DNA of 64,000 bases from Leptodactylus fallax (GCA_947044405.1 CAMRHE010000352.1:1766001-1830000), one strand, 5' to 3'. Numbered from the stretch's first letter, positions 24,800 to 37,739 are shown. The notes: a model not told the origin generated them from the letters alone. Translations and numbers: made by a program.

Positions 24800-26253
24800 G
24801 CAATGAAGTTCCTCCGTCCTCCTCAGGATCGGTTTGTGTTAACTCGCAGCCTCCCTGGAATGCTTCATCCGAGAGTACATTCACAAGGGAGCCCTGGTGG
24901 AAGTCCCTTCTCTAGAAGAAGGATCCAGTGTCTATTCTCCCGTCTTCCTGATGCCAAAACCGGCAGAAAAGTGGAGAATGATCATAGACTTAAGGTACCT
25001 CAACCGCTTCATCAAAAAGAAGCGCTTCCATAGGAAAACCATAAAGTCTGTCACCACCTTTCTCCTCTAAGGCGATGTTTTTTGTGACTTTGGATATAAA
25101 AGACGCCTATTTGCATATTTCTATTTACCTCCACACAGAAGGTTTTTTTCTAAGGATTGCCGTAGTAGTTTCCGGCCACAGGAAGCACTTTCAATTCACA
25201 GCACTACCCTTCGGGATCTCCTCTGCTTCCCACACCTTTACAAAGGTAGTGGCCCCCATAACGGCCGCCCTCAGGCTTCAGGGGATATTCTTGGTGCCTT
25301 ATCTAGACGACTGGTTGATAAAGGCCCAGTCAGAGTCTGTTCTGCTCCAGTACCTACAGACAGCCTTCAGAGTCTGTGATGGCTTATAAATTGGGAGAAG
25401 TCAAAAACGATCCCTTCAACTCGAAGGAAGTTCCTCTGAGAAAACTACTTCCTAGATTGAGTCCGCTTGCAAATCTCCTTGACACCAGCAAGGAAGGAGA
25501 AGCTGGTTGCGGCAGTCCGGCACCTCTTCAAAAAGCCGATAGCCTCCATCAGAACATTGATGAAGATCCTGGGCTTGATATCTTCCAATATCTTCCAATA
25601 TCCAATATCTCCTCGTCCAACTGGAAGGAGCTCAGAGCCGTATATTGTGCCTTACTCTATTGCTTGCCTCTTCCCAGGGAAGAGCAGTCAAAATCCGGTC
25701 AGACAACATGACCACAGTGCTGTACGTGAACAGACAGGGAGGCACCAGATCACCAACCCTCCTTAGGGAGGCAGATCTGATATTTACATGGGCAGAGAAA
25801 AATCTAACCCATTTATCCGCAGTTCACATCAAGGGCTCCCTGAACATAGTAGCGGATCGGTTGAGTCGGGGTTATGCCGTATCAGGAGAATGGTCACTCA
25901 ATCCAGAAGTCTTTCATCAGATTACCCTGAACAGGGGTCTTCCAGAAATAGACCTCATGGCAACCCGACTCAACGCCAAGGTGGAGAAGTTCTGTTCCCT
26001 TTACCAGGAGGACAATCCCTTGGCAGTGGATGCCCTGTCCATCCCTTGGAGGTCCAGGCTGGCATACATCTTCCCTCCAATTCCAATAATACCAAAGGTA
26101 TTAATGAAAATCAGACAGGACCAAGTCTCTGTGATAGCCATCATTCCATTCTGGCCAAAAAGAGCTTGGTTTTTCCCAACTCATGGAGATGAGTCGAGGG
26201 ATATATTGGAGGCTTCCCCCCCATCCAGAACCTGGTTTCCCAAGGATCTCTGA
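24800..26253 (+). pseudogene. DIRS reverse transcriptase / RNase H / methylase-like region, broken
   Basis: RT start region KWRMIIDLRYLNRFIKKKRF (about 24967-25026), then a TAA and frameshift near 25065, then FFVTLDIKDAYLHI and the catalytic YLDD at 25300-25311 (VPYLDDWLIKA). After a degraded stretch (25390-25640), the RNase H block reads VKIRSDNMTTVLYVNRQGG, followed by LSAVHIKGSLNIVADRLSRG. The downstream EIDLMATRLNAKVEKFCSLY and IIPFWPKRAWFF match the DIRS region after RNase H often described as methylase-like. Stop at 26251. Confidence 0.9.
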
Positions 26254-27260
26254 AGTGCCAGGATCTCTGGAGATTCAACCTGACAGCCTGGAGGTTGAGC
26301 AGTCCCTACAGCAGGATAGAGGACTGTCAGAGGCCGTCCTGAAGACCCTTTATTCTGCAAGAGCAGAATCTACCAATAAGAACTACCAGAGGACAGCCAA
26401 GATTTTCATGGAGTGGTGCTCCAAGAAGGGTATTAATAATCTAGAACCTTCAACGGCTGATATTTTCTTCAGGACGGTTTGGATAAGGGCCTTGCCCCTG
26501 CCACTTTGAAAGTGCAGATTGCGGCCCTCTCCGCTCATTTGAACAGACGTCTGTCTCAGGATCCTCTGGTTGCAAGGTTCCTTAAAGGGGCAATGAGGCT
26601 AAAGCCCTCAGAATCATCCCCAGTGGGACCTTGCGGTAGTCATTACAGGCCTGTGCGGTCCTCCATTTGGACCCTTGGAGACTACGGGGATAAAATATTT
26701 AGCCTACAAACCACTTTTTTGTTGGCTATTATATCTGCCAAAGAGTAGGGGTACTCCAGGCCCTCTCTTCTAGAGAACCGTACATTTTGTTTTTGCAGAT
26801 AGGGTGCACCTTAGGTTTGCCTGGGTTTATCCCTAAGGTCCCCTCATACTATAATAGCAATCAGCTAATTTCGTTACCTGTGTTTTTCCCCTCTCCAACC
26901 TCTGAGGAGGAAGAAAAGCTCAACACCTTAGATGTGGTAAGGTGTCTGTGGATTTACCTATTCCACACTCAACCGCTTAAGAAGGCTGAAAGCCTACTAA
27001 TTGATATGCAGTGTAAAAACAGAGACCTCAAGGCTTCCAAGCCTACTCTATCCACATGGATCAAGGAGACAATTAAGTCTTCCTTTCTTATTCAGGAGTT
27101 ATTCCCTCCAGTCTTTCTACGGCCACTCGACCTGGGTTGTCGACTTCTTTGGCTGAGTATCGGTCCTTACCATTGGACCAGATTTGTGCGGCTGCATCAT
27201 AGTCATCTCAGTTGACCTTTTGTTAAACATTATCATTGGACATCCGCAGTTTCCAGACAA
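26183..27260 (+). pseudogene. DIRS tyrosine recombinase, broken
   Basis: Overlaps the preceding ORF. The N-terminal SAM-like core-binding part reads LYSARAESTNKNYQRTAKIF and APATLKVQIAALSAHLNRRL; then frameshifts. The catalytic region is at 26940-27240: STWIKETI, GHSTWVVDFF where the recombinase box is normally HSTR (Arg replaced by Trp at about 27133), and FVKHYHW carrying the nucleophile Tyr (27221-27238). It overlaps no gene downstream; the 3' inverted repeats follow. Confidence 0.85.
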
Positions 27261-27329
27261 CTGCCTTTGGTCAGTCAGTCCTTGATTTTGTAAGGCGAGG
27301 AAACCCTCCCTAGGGGAATTACTTGCTAT

Positions 27330-27418
27330 CTCCCCATATTGTGCTGCTGTCGGACGTAAGGGGAATCGTTGATTGTAATGTCAATCTGTATTCCCTTAGT
27401 CCAGACAGCAGCACAAGG
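27330..27418. repeat. DIRS internal complementary region
   Basis: 27334-27365 is the complement of the element's left tip (TTACGTCCGACAGCAGCACA) and 27366-27416 the complement of its right tip (through CTTAGTCCAGACAGCAGCAC). The two join end to end, which is the arrangement used to template circle closure in DIRS-type elements. Confidence 0.92.
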
Positions 27419-27460
27419 CTTCCCTCCCTAGAAGCTTGTTTCCTGTTACTTTATAATTTA

Positions 27461-27629
27461 CACAGTGGAGGGAGGTCTCTTGTGCCCTCTTATAGGGCTA
27501 GTAGGAGGCACCTTTTTGGTGCTAATTAAAGGTTCCACCTGTCCTAAACAACACACAGGTGCAGAGATACCCCATATTGTGCTGCTGTCTGGACTAAGGG
27601 AATACAGATTGACATTACAATCAACGATT
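27461..27629. repeat. DIRS right inverted terminal repeat with extension
   Basis: 27461-27600 is the inverted copy of the left repeat; 27601-27629 is the right-only extension that is also represented in the internal complementary region. Confidence 0.92.
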
Positions 27630-27639
27630 AAGATTATAA

Positions 27640-27961
27640 AATCTCTGGAAAGTTTCCATGTATTTTTTCATTAATGAAATTAAAAAAAGTGACCTCCATT
27701 ATTTCCAGATTCTTTACACACAGAGTGTTCTATTTTAAGTGTTTTATTTCTGTAAATGTTGAATATGGATTACAGGTAATGAAAGAAAATTAGAATATTG
27801 TAAAAAAGTTCAGTATTGTAAATTCAGTGTGTCACCTACCAAGGTTTCCTAAGCCTTTAAATGGTCCCTCAGTCTGGTTCAGTAGGACACACAATCATGG
27901 AAGACTGTTGATTATTGAATTACTGAATTACTGAAATGAATGAACGTTTCAAAAATATTCT
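27640..27961. mobile_element. Truncated mariner-like MITE
   Basis: Closely similar to the MITE at 52384-59869: both contain GATTCTTTACACACAGAGT, GTGTTTTATTTCTGTAAATG and ATGAATGAACGTTTCAAAAA. This copy stops at AAAATATTCT without the right terminus, so it lost its end at the junction with the PLE fragment. Confidence 0.8.
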
Positions 27962-28440
27962 ACTGACTGACCCAGTGGCCGCACATTTCTCCGGAGAAAA
28001 ACACTCTATTGAAGATTTGCGGGTTGTGGTTTTAATGGGACAGTTTAAGACGCAGGAGGAGAGGAAACAATGGGAGTACAAGTTTATGCAGAAATTTAAA
28101 ACTCTGCAATTTGGACTTAATATTCATGCCAGCTTCATGTCACACTATGTATGATCTGTGAGGGTCACAAATCACCTCCTGATAGCAAACAGATAACAGA
28201 TCCCTCTGTCATGCACCACAACTTTCCAGATTGTTTTTTGACCGGTTGTAAATAACTTCTCTACTTAGATTGCATTTGTTTTTTTTAAGGACTCTAAAAT
28301 CCTTTGAAGACCATGTGTATAGGGTATATAAAAAAATCTGTGAATTTTCAGTTCTTGTATAACACCATGTCTGATGAAGGAAGCTAGTCTTCTGAAAGCT
28401 TACTTATAAATATACTCAGTTAGCCTTTAAAATGTATCAC
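27962..28440 (+). pseudogene. Penelope-type PLE, C-terminus and 3' end
   Basis: DPVAAHFSGEKHSIEDLRVV and KQWEYKFMQKFKTLQFGLN, ending FMSHYV with stop at 28152-28154, are the classical C-terminus of the Penelope/Poseidon GIY-YIG domain. The 3' UTR has TCTGATGAAGGAAGC (28370) and CTTCTGAAAGC. The GIY-YIG core itself (about 60 codons expected between this and 22619) is missing. Together with 21955-22619 it brackets the DIRS and MITE. Confidence 0.85.
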
Positions 28441-29633
28441 CTGATTTCTTCACTCTTCCACTATAAGATTTTGGTCACTCACAAATGGACTCAATCTAAC
28501 ACCTAGATTTATGATCCCTTACATGGACACTTTATTCCCTCCCCCATTAGAATGACTCTAGACCCCTGAACTCCTAAGTCTTCACCCCTATAACCTCACT
28601 TTTATTGCCCTGCCTTATCTTACTAACCTCATGAACTAATTGCCTTTGTGTAGCATCTTCCAAGTGTTGGGCTGTATTCTTAGTAATTCATTTGTAAAAG
28701 CCTGAAGAAGGAGCCTCTTTGCTTTGAAAGATTGCAAATATATTTTTTTCTGGTTAGCCAATAAAGATATCACTCCTCCAATACTTTTGCCACAAAAGTA
28801 TCAAGCATTGCAATATTTAAGTTTTCAAAAGGGAAAAAGAAGAATGGGAGAAGATGTCCCCTGTTACAATTTCGGGAAGGAAAAAAGGGGTAAAATAAGG
28901 AAGGGAAGAATGATAACAATAACAAATACATAGTGTCTCTATACTAATAGTTACATTTAGATGTACATATCAGAGTAAAATTATGTGTTACATATCAAGC
29001 AAAAACCTCTTTGCACTGCAGGCATCATTTAACATGTTTAGCATGTTATATCATTTAGCATGTTGCAGTGTGCCTTATTGTGTAATATCCTCATCCACAG
29101 AGCAGCATCTGTACAAATCATCACTGGGTGAAAGTCAATCAGTTATGAAACTTTATTATGTATCAAGAATTAATCATAAATCATAGATTACATCTTTTTT
29201 GCTTTTGATACTGTCACTTTTCGCATGTCACAGCCATGCGCTAATGTTTTTTTAGCGAAACTTTTGCCCGTGTTATGTGATTTACTCCTAGAATATGCTT
29301 CCCCCCCCCCAAAGTATTATCATTCACTACAGCCTTGTGGAAAAGGGTCATGTATCACTCTTGATGGTGGAGCCACAGTTCTATATATCTTGTAAGATCC
29401 CCCCCCCCAGCTGCAGAAATGTATAGGGGAGGGTTCTTAAAAAGGCAAAATAAACAAAAATTACTGGTGCAAAAGTGGAGTTTTTAGAGGGGAATCTGCA
29501 TCTCTGGTGGGTGATTCATCAGGTGTTCTCCACAGACTATTTAATCACAGGGTGCAAAGTCCAGGAATCCTGAAGAACGTCTTCAAGTGTTAACAATGCT
29601 TCAAGTTTATTAGGAGAGTCGTTCAGGTGAAGG
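28441..29633. other. SULF2 downstream / 3' UTR region, no clear gene
   Basis: This stretch follows the SULF2 stop on the minus strand, so the 3' UTR should begin here. Minus-strand AATAAA candidates lie at 29606-29611 (only about 25 bp after the stop) and 29152-29157. On the plus strand, 28690-28770 has a second PLE-like 3' end (GCCTGAAGAAGGAGCC, then CCAATAAAGATATCAC). The rest is AT-rich with two C-runs and no recognisable gene. The true poly(A) site cannot be fixed. Confidence 0.4.
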
Positions 29634-29664
29634 TTAACCTTCCCAGCCCTCCCATAACTGGTCT
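29634..29664 (-). CDS. sulf2: SULF2 terminal coding exon
   Basis: Encodes the last residues and stop of extracellular sulfatase 2: after acceptor CTGCAG (29670-29665) the exon reads AGAC then QLWEGWEG and TAA (29636-29634). The first base completes the Leu codon begun by the preceding exon's TT. QLW(E/D)GWEG is the invariant C-terminus of vertebrate SULF1/SULF2, which makes this 31-base exon credible despite its size. The enzyme removes 6-O-sulfates from heparan sulfate chains at the cell surface. Confidence 0.9.
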
Positions 29665-31043
29665 CTGCAGGACACAGAACACATAAGGTCACAGCTTAAT
29701 TACAATACTATGCATACAGGCTCCAGCATCAAGTACAGGCAGCAAGAAGACAATGTTCGATGGTTACTCCTGTCAGTCTTATATGATTACCACGTCATTT
29801 TAGGTTTAAAACAATATCATATATGTGTTGGAAGCTCTAGAAGCAAAGCTCTGATTATCTAATACAGAGCTACAAATCCACAGTTTTTCTTCACATAGCC
29901 AACATTATATCTATGTATTTTTGCACTATGCATTGCACTTTATCTAATATTACATTGCTTGCGTAATTATGGTGTGCAGTTTGATAAATGAGTTGGTGTA
30001 TTATCACTTTATTGTTTTTTTTTTTGTTGTTTTTTTTTTTTAACTGCTATATGCTTTATCCTTGACTATTTGTAACTGTATACAGTCTTTTTAACCCCTT
30101 CCCGCCACAGGTATTTTTTGATATTCGTTTTTGACTCGTATTTTTCCGTTAACAGAGCCATATAAGAGCTTAATGTTTGCAGGAGGAAAAATTGTACTTT
30201 ATAATGGTACAAATTGGGATTTGTACCACAGGGGATCTGATCACTAATGCAATGCACTGCAATGCTAGTGTATTGCAAAGTAATGAAAAATTTCGGCACT
30301 TGTATTACAAGCTGCATAGAGCAGCCCGTAATACAAATGTATGCCAGTCAAGCCTAAGAACCTTCAATAAGCTTCCAGGGGCCAGCGATCCTCCCCAAAA
30401 TGGTGATACCCATAGGCCACCAGGAAAGTGTCAGGGGGGATAATGCACACTATCAGTCTGGGCACTGATGGAGGACATTACTGCTGGGTCTCCGCTGTAT
30501 AATATAGCTGAGACCCAGCATCTATGGTGGCCGCTGAACTCGTGAACAGCCGCAATATTTAAATACCTGAATGTTATCTGTAATCCTCCATCTGTAAGAA
30601 GAGAAGAGGGGAATTTGGAGCTCTGTATCAGGAACAAATCCAACAGATAATTCAAGGACCTTAAACAACATGTTAACAAAAAGGGTACATGCTCATGTTG
30701 CAGCTGAATGCATCCAAAACCCTGTCTACATGTGGCCACAAATGATTGCTCGATTATATAGTATAGTTATTCGATCACTGGAAGCCAAGTGTGTGGCTGC
30801 TGTAATATGAGCATGCACCCTAACTGTTGCAGTAGTGGAGAAGAAACTATTGGATTCCATGCACAAATAACAATCCCCTAATGCACTCCTGATAGGAAAG
30901 GCAACGTAATATTAGGGAAGGCCTCCCACGTCACCATCCAATCCCAGAAACGAGTTTAAGGGTCATAGAGACTATAACTCAACACTATAGTTTAACTGCT
31001 ATCTATAACCAGGGGTTATACACAGTACACCCAACAAACTCAC
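29665..31043 (-). other. SULF2 last intron with TTAA-family fragment
   Basis: GTGAGT donor at 31043 and CTGCAG acceptor at 29665. Around 30090-30460 it carries sequence related to the TTAA-flanked repeats: TTAACCCCTTCCCGCC at 30091 and GCCATATAAGAGCTTAATG. The rest shows poly-T runs (30014-30040) and no gene. Confidence 0.6.
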
Positions 31044-31097
31044 AAGGGTTTAGATGATGGGCTCTTTGTTCTTGGCCACTTTCGACGCTGAAGTCGT
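31044..31097 (-). CDS. sulf2: SULF2 penultimate coding exon
   Basis: 54 bases, entered in phase 2 and left in phase 2: acceptor ...ATCAG (31099-31098), donor GTGAGT (31043 downward). Encodes RRLQRRKWPRTKSPSSKPL. The basic RRKWP...K.PSSK block is found in SULF2 and not in SULF1, which decides the paralogue. A TGA directly at the donor (31043-31041) would end the protein if the intron were retained; the in-phase QLWEGWEG exon argues for splicing. Confidence 0.92.
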
Positions 31098-31862
31098 CTG
31101 ATTTCAAGCACAATAGAAAATGAAAGAGAAAAAAAAAAGTGACCATCACCAAGAGTGAAAGCAGAGGCACAAAGTGACATGTAAACTATAGTTGCAGCAA
31201 GGCACAGCACAGAGGTAACAGATGCTGAGTGGCCACCACTAATGGGCAAATCCAATGTGTATTTTACAAGAGAACTGACACATGGATTTCTGCTGCAGAT
31301 GTACATGACTTTATAGCCCAATTGTCATTCTATTCAGTATTCTGTGAAGAAGTGCATACTCAGTGGGGCGGATTTCCTAAAAGCGTCAAAGTTTTAGACA
31401 AATTCAGACTAGTCTTCAACTGCACCAGATTTATCAAAGTGTCTGATGCTGTGAACATAGGCCCAGTTTTACTAATAGAATACTAATACAGTGCAAACTG
31501 TAGACAGGCAGACTGAAAATGTGCCTGAATTTATCACAGTGGCTGACCATGGATTTTAAATCTGGCATATCTTTAAACTAGGTTTTTACCGCCTTATGGA
31601 TTTCCTTGAATTTTAAGGGTCATATAGACTATAACTCAACACTGGGATGTGTTTGAATAGTAGAGTCATTTATGGTATGTAGAAAGCTGGATGACATCCC
31701 CTACAAGCAGTGTAACGGCAGCTATTAGTTTTCTATACAGGAGACTGAAGCAGCTGAACGAAGGTTTATAATTTTACAAGACGCATTTAGATGTAGATCT
31801 ATAAAATAAAGAGAAGATTGTTACAGCCACTAATCCTTCCCTGCACATAGGATAACACTTAC
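31098..31862 (-). other. SULF2 intron, no gene
   Basis: Non-coding. It contains the second copy of a 31-bp direct repeat (31613-31643; first copy 30956-30986), so the pair brackets the exon at 31044-31097. Confidence 0.6.
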
Positions 31863-31893
31863 CTGTACTGCTCAAAACTGTCATCCTTTAGAC
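31863..31893 (-). CDS. sulf2: SULF2 31-base micro-exon
   Basis: Acceptor TTGCAG (31899-31894), donor GTAAGT (31862-31857). Completing G from the previous exon, it reads GLKDDSFEQYR, with the last Arg codon split AG/A. It matches the SULF2 GLKD...YEQYR segment near the C-terminus. Phases fit both neighbours. Confidence 0.92.
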
Positions 31894-32181
31894 CTGCAAT
31901 TAAAATAGAAAGATTAAAAAGTTGTAGTCTCATGTGTGGCCATATATTAATTGGAAATTCCAAGTAGATTAGAAGGTGGCACAAATATCCCAGAAATCAA
32001 TGGATACAAAACTAGTGCCACTTATCAAGGTAGTACAGATCTTAAGCCTAGAAAAGCATGTACACTATAGGCTTGTAACTGTTCCGGAGACTACAATTTT
32101 CTGCAGCAGCTGACTACAGCACAATAAAGCAGCTGCAGCTACAGTTATGCTAGCAGTTGCCGTCCTCTAAAGATAACGTAC

Positions 32182-32305
32182 CAAACTCCATGTTGCGTGT
32201 GCGGGGGTTGCACTGCCTGGAGCCCCTACAGCTGCGCAGCTCCATCAGCTGAACATGTAACTGATTGAGGACATCCCGGTCCAGAGTATTCACAGCATTA
32301 ATCAA
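32182..32305 (-). CDS. sulf2: SULF2 exon, [13 protein letters not shown] region
   Basis: 124 bases; acceptor CTTGCAG (to 32306) and donor GTACGT (32181 downward). Encodes [40 protein letters not shown] and F, ending with the first base of a Gly codon. The [20 protein letters not shown] stretch is the conserved C-terminal domain, SULF2-like (NTLDRDVL). Tc1 copy 2 begins only about 105 bp upstream of the acceptor. Confidence 0.96.
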
Positions 32306-32412
32306 CTGCAAGAGAAAAGTGTCCAGGACAATTCAGGCAGATTGCTAACAGTGGACAATACCTGCCATCCTCTGATAACAAGCACATGAAACCCAATTCA
32401 GACAGCTATTTA

Positions 32413-34028
<1,616 letters not shown>

Positions 34029-34065
34029 TACTAGCCACATGAACCCCAAAGATAGCACAAATTAC

Positions 34066-34208
34066 CTGGTATGGGTCGGTCTTGAGGTCAAAATACTCCA
34101 GGAAGCCGGTGGCAAATTCACAGAACAGAAAGTTGTGGGTCTCGTTAATGGTTCTTAAACACCAATAGGTGTTGTTGTTGGCACTGGTGCAGGCACAGAA
34201 TGGTCCCA
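34066..34208 (-). CDS. sulf2: SULF2 exon, Cys-rich NNNTYWC region
   Basis: 143 bases; acceptor TATACAG (to 34209), donor GTAATT (34065 downward). With the T from the previous exon it reads [48 protein letters not shown]. This is the most conserved part of the SULF C-terminal domain, rich in cysteines likely to form disulfides in the secreted protein; NET is a potential N-glycosylation site. Confidence 0.97.
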
Positions 34209-35637
34209 CTGTATAGGGATCGAGAGTGGACAGCAGGGCAGTGAATAATGGAACCTTAGGTTACATATACACAGCTTGGCCAAACATGCATGTGTTCTCA
34301 ATGTTCAAATACAGCATGCTGACACTTAAATCCCCTGCATCTACTGTTGAGGCACAGTCAGGAGGCCCCCATACACATTAGATTGGCTAGCATTCGTCTA
34401 ATGTGCATAGCCAGTTTTAAAGGACAGTTCTAAGCCTATGTAAATAAGGCTGTCATGCAATCAAAGATCACTGTGTGGTACTTGGTGCTGTGACTGCAAC
34501 TTCTAGTCTCAAAAAGATTGTCAGCAATCAACAATATTCATTGCTCACAATCAAAGCATAAAAAGATAACCTGATTGTCAGGGATCAGAGTCATGCCCAC
34601 AGATACATTCACTTGCTGTTTAATTCTGGCTTGGAGATTCAGCATAAGATGATGGACCAAACCCACACTAGATGTGACTCCAAAGAATCTGACACTGAAA
34701 TCATGACTCTCATCATATTTATGCACCCCTACTTCTTCCTGCAACCTTCTTAATATTCCTTTCATCCATACAACAAGCCCAGGGGGCGAGAAGTCTGGGA
34801 ATTACAGCCGACTCAGACTTACTAATTAAATTGACCACCAATAGCATTTTCACCTGCAGACTAGTTCTTCCTCTTTAGCCTCAGCATTATAACTACTGAC
34901 ATCCTAGTTGCACATTGTAATTACACAGGAACTCTAGCACAGACAATACACAAAGGCCATCTCCTAATTACACCCATGAATGGAAAACCCCATAACTATA
35001 AGAAAATTTCTACATAGACACACATCTATGACACAGTATAATATACATATTTCATCACACTGATCTAGTCCTACATTTACACATAAGGATTTGTAAGGTT
35101 ACTTTCACTTTATATTCCATTTAAAACAGTAACAAAACAAGATAGAAGAACACCTCAGTCTTGTTTTTAACATTACAGTGACTGGTGAATGATGCAAATA
35201 GTGGATGTTCCATCTGTATCCATCATTCTATTAGTTTTTAAGACCACTGATCCATCAATTATTTTTTCTCAGAAGCTGATATATAGGGAATAGAGCAGGA
35301 AATAGACAGCCCTGTAATATTTGGCTGAACTGAGTCACTGCACCTTAGTTCCTATTCAGGTGAATGGAAGCTGATATACAGTACCAGATCTGGCCACTAC
35401 ACAAAGAACAGAACTGTCTGTTTCCTGGTCCTTCCTCTGTATATCAGCTGCTGAGAACAGCTAATTGATGGGGGCATCAAGGGTCAGACAACACCCACTT
35501 ATCGAATGGGGGTGCAGTGTTTTGGCCCACCAACATGACATTGATGAATTCTGAGTATAGAGCATCAATTTTTTTAGCCTGGAAAACCCCTTTAAACACA
35601 GAAGCAAACAATCTCTCCCCTAGGATGATGGCTCATA
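34209..35637 (-). other. SULF2 intron, unique-looking sequence
   Basis: No gene. 35240-35580 contains a repeat-like block in which AGAAGCTGATATATAGGG (35271) and GGAAGCTGATATACAGTA (35366) repeat and GTATATCAGCTGC (35439) is their inverse, suggesting an old dispersed repeat. Confidence 0.5.
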
Positions 35638-36027
35638 CAGTGCCTTGCGAAAGTATTCGGCCCCCTTGAACTTTTTAACCTTTTGCCACATTTCAGGCTT
35701 CAAACATAAAGATATAAAATTTTAATTTTTTGGTGAAGAATCAACAACAAGTGGGACACAATTGTGAAGTGGAACGAAATTTATTGGTTATTTTAAACTT
35801 TTGTAAAAAATAAAAAACTGAAAAGTGGGGCGTGCAATATTAGTCGGCCCCTTTACTTTCAGTGCAGCAAACTCACTCCAGAAGTTTAGTGAGGATCTCT
35901 GAATGATCCAATGTTGTCCTAAATGACTGATGATGATAAATATAATCCACCTGTGTGTAATCGTCTCCATAAAAATGCACCTGCTCTGTGATAGTCTCAG
36001 GGTTCTGTTTAAAGCGTAAAGAGCATC

Positions 36028-36559
36028 ATGAAGACCAAGGAACACACTAGGCAGGTCCATGATACTGTTGTGGAGAAGTTTAAAGCTGGATTTGGATACA
36101 AAAAGATTTCCCAAACTTTAAACATCCCAAGGAGCACTGTGCAAGCGATCATATTGAAATGGAAGGAGTATCAGACCACTGCAAATCTACCAAGACCCGG
36201 CCGTCCCTCTAAACTTTCATCTCAAACAAGGAGAAGACTGATCAGAGATGCAGCCAAGAGGACCATGATCACTCTGGATGAACTGCAGAGATCTACAGCT
36301 GAGGTGGGAGAGTCTGTCCATAGGACAACAATCAGTCATACACTGCACAAATCTGGCCTTTATGGAAGAGTGGCAAGAAGAAAGCCATTTCTCAAAGATA
36401 TCCATAAAAAGTCTCGTTTAAAGTTTGCCACAAGCCACCTGGGAGACACACCAAACATGTGGAAGAAGGTGCTCTGGTCAGATGAAACCAAAATCGAACT
36501 TTTTGGCCACAATGCAAAACGATATGTTTGGCGTAAAAGCAACACAGCTCATCACCCTG
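36028..36559 (+). pseudogene. Tc1 transposase copy 3, N-terminal half
   Basis: Starts MKTKEHTRQVHDTVVEKFKA. HTH: FGYKKISQTLNIPRSTVQAI. It continues through NLPRPGRPSKLSSQTRRRLI to the first catalytic Asp (WSDETKIELFG) and NAKRYVWRKSNTAHHPG, where LINE copy 3 begins. No stop or frameshift up to this point, so the copy was intact here when the LINE landed or shortly before. Confidence 0.95.
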
Positions 36560-36560
36560 G

Positions 36561-37443
36561 AGGTGAGCAGTAAGTTACAGCCTACTTCTCTATCTACTGA
36601 TTTTTTTGCAGATATCCCTGCAACAGAAAATTTACTTACTGAGGCCTCCATGAAAAATATGCTTATGGCCTTCTGTAAATCACTAACAACAGACATGTCT
36701 CTCATGGTGAAACCGCTAGATATATTAAAGAGCTGAAAAGCCGTACGGTTCATGTGGAATCTAAAATGGCGGAATTTGCGACTTCACACAATGCGCTTAT
36801 AGATGCTCACTATGAGGTAGAGAGAGATGTGTCTTTTCTGAAAGCCAAAATAGCCGACTTAGAGGACCGTTCTAGAAGAAATAATCTAAAGTTTAGAGGG
36901 ATTCCAGAGTCAGTATCTACGAGTAATTTAACTGCATTCCTTCAGGATCTGATACGAGCGTTATTACCGAACCTCACGGAACTGGATTTAACTATTGATA
37001 GAGTGCATAGAGTTCCTAGACCATCCCATTTAAATGAAGCCATACCTAGAGACGTTCTTGCAAAGATTCATTTCTATCGCACTAAAGAGCTGGTTCTGGC
37101 GACTTCCAGGAAGGCGGTTCGCTTACCTGAACCATACCATAAAATAGCCATTTACTCGGACCTATCAGCCTTGACGCTACAATCAAGGAGACAATTTATC
37201 CCTATTACCACAGCTCTACGCCAACACCATATCTTGTATAAATGGGGATTCCCAGTCCGCGTGATCATCTCTAGGGACAGTATAGTACACGTTATCAAAA
37301 CTCTGGAGGAAGGAAAAAGCTTGCTAGCCACATGGAACATTTCGACTGTCGATCCACCACCTAAACAATCCCCTGGTCCCGTGTCTGATGGTTGGCGCCA
37401 AGCGAGGACCCAAAAACGTCCACCTAAAGGGCTACAAAGCTAG
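36561..37443 (+). pseudogene. LINE copy 3 ORF1 protein, 5'-truncated
   Basis: Same ORF1 family as copies 2 and 4. FFADIPATENLLTEASMKNM is followed by a frameshift near 36725. Then MESKMAEFATSHNALIDAHY and the coiled-coil/RRM entry (IADLEDRSRRNNLKFRGIPE) and the full C-terminal domain (RDVLAKIHFYRTKELVL, ITTALRQHHILYKWGFPVRV) read open to GLQS and TAG at 37443. Confidence 0.93.
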
Positions 37444-37739
37444 AGACTCACCTATTTTTGGATTCCGTATGTCCACTGTTGGTGAACTTATCCCCCCAGG
37501 ATTACGACAGCTGCTGGCCCGCTGTACTATGTTCCTTTTTGTTTTTGTTTCTTTCTCGATTTTGCTCAGACGGTTTATCCATAGGTTCTGTAACTTGCAT
37601 GATTTGTTTTTTTGTTGGTTCTGGCACATTGGGCGAAGTGAATACAAAGGGTGGAGACATCTTCACTGCATACGAACATTGACACTCCCTGGTAGAGATG
37701 GTTGTGGTAAGACTTGTATAGCGTTTATAAATGTACATT

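Larger units (their letters stand above)
22620..27629 (+). mobile_element. DIRS1-type tyrosine-recombinase retrotransposon
   Basis: DIRS elements replicate through a circular intermediate and integrate with a tyrosine recombinase instead of an integrase. Evidence: inverted terminal repeats of about 140 bp (22622-22762; complement at 27461-27600), an internal complementary region at 27330-27418 that repeats both outer ends in joined form, and the gag, RT/RNase H and recombinase remnants in that order. The internal region predicts that the right tip extends to CAATCAACGATT (27618-27629) and the left tip starts ATTCCCCTTACG (~22619). There are no target duplications, as expected. Confidence 0.95.

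Noticed and set aside
31041..31043. SULF2 stop codon TGA directly after the 31044-31097 exon
   Set aside because: The TGA is within a GTGAGT donor, and an in-phase exon encoding the conserved QLWEGWEG plus TAA exists at 29664-29634.
31229..31486. 85-residue plus-strand frame
   Set aside because: No similarity to a known family; it lies in a SULF2 intron and looks like a chance frame.
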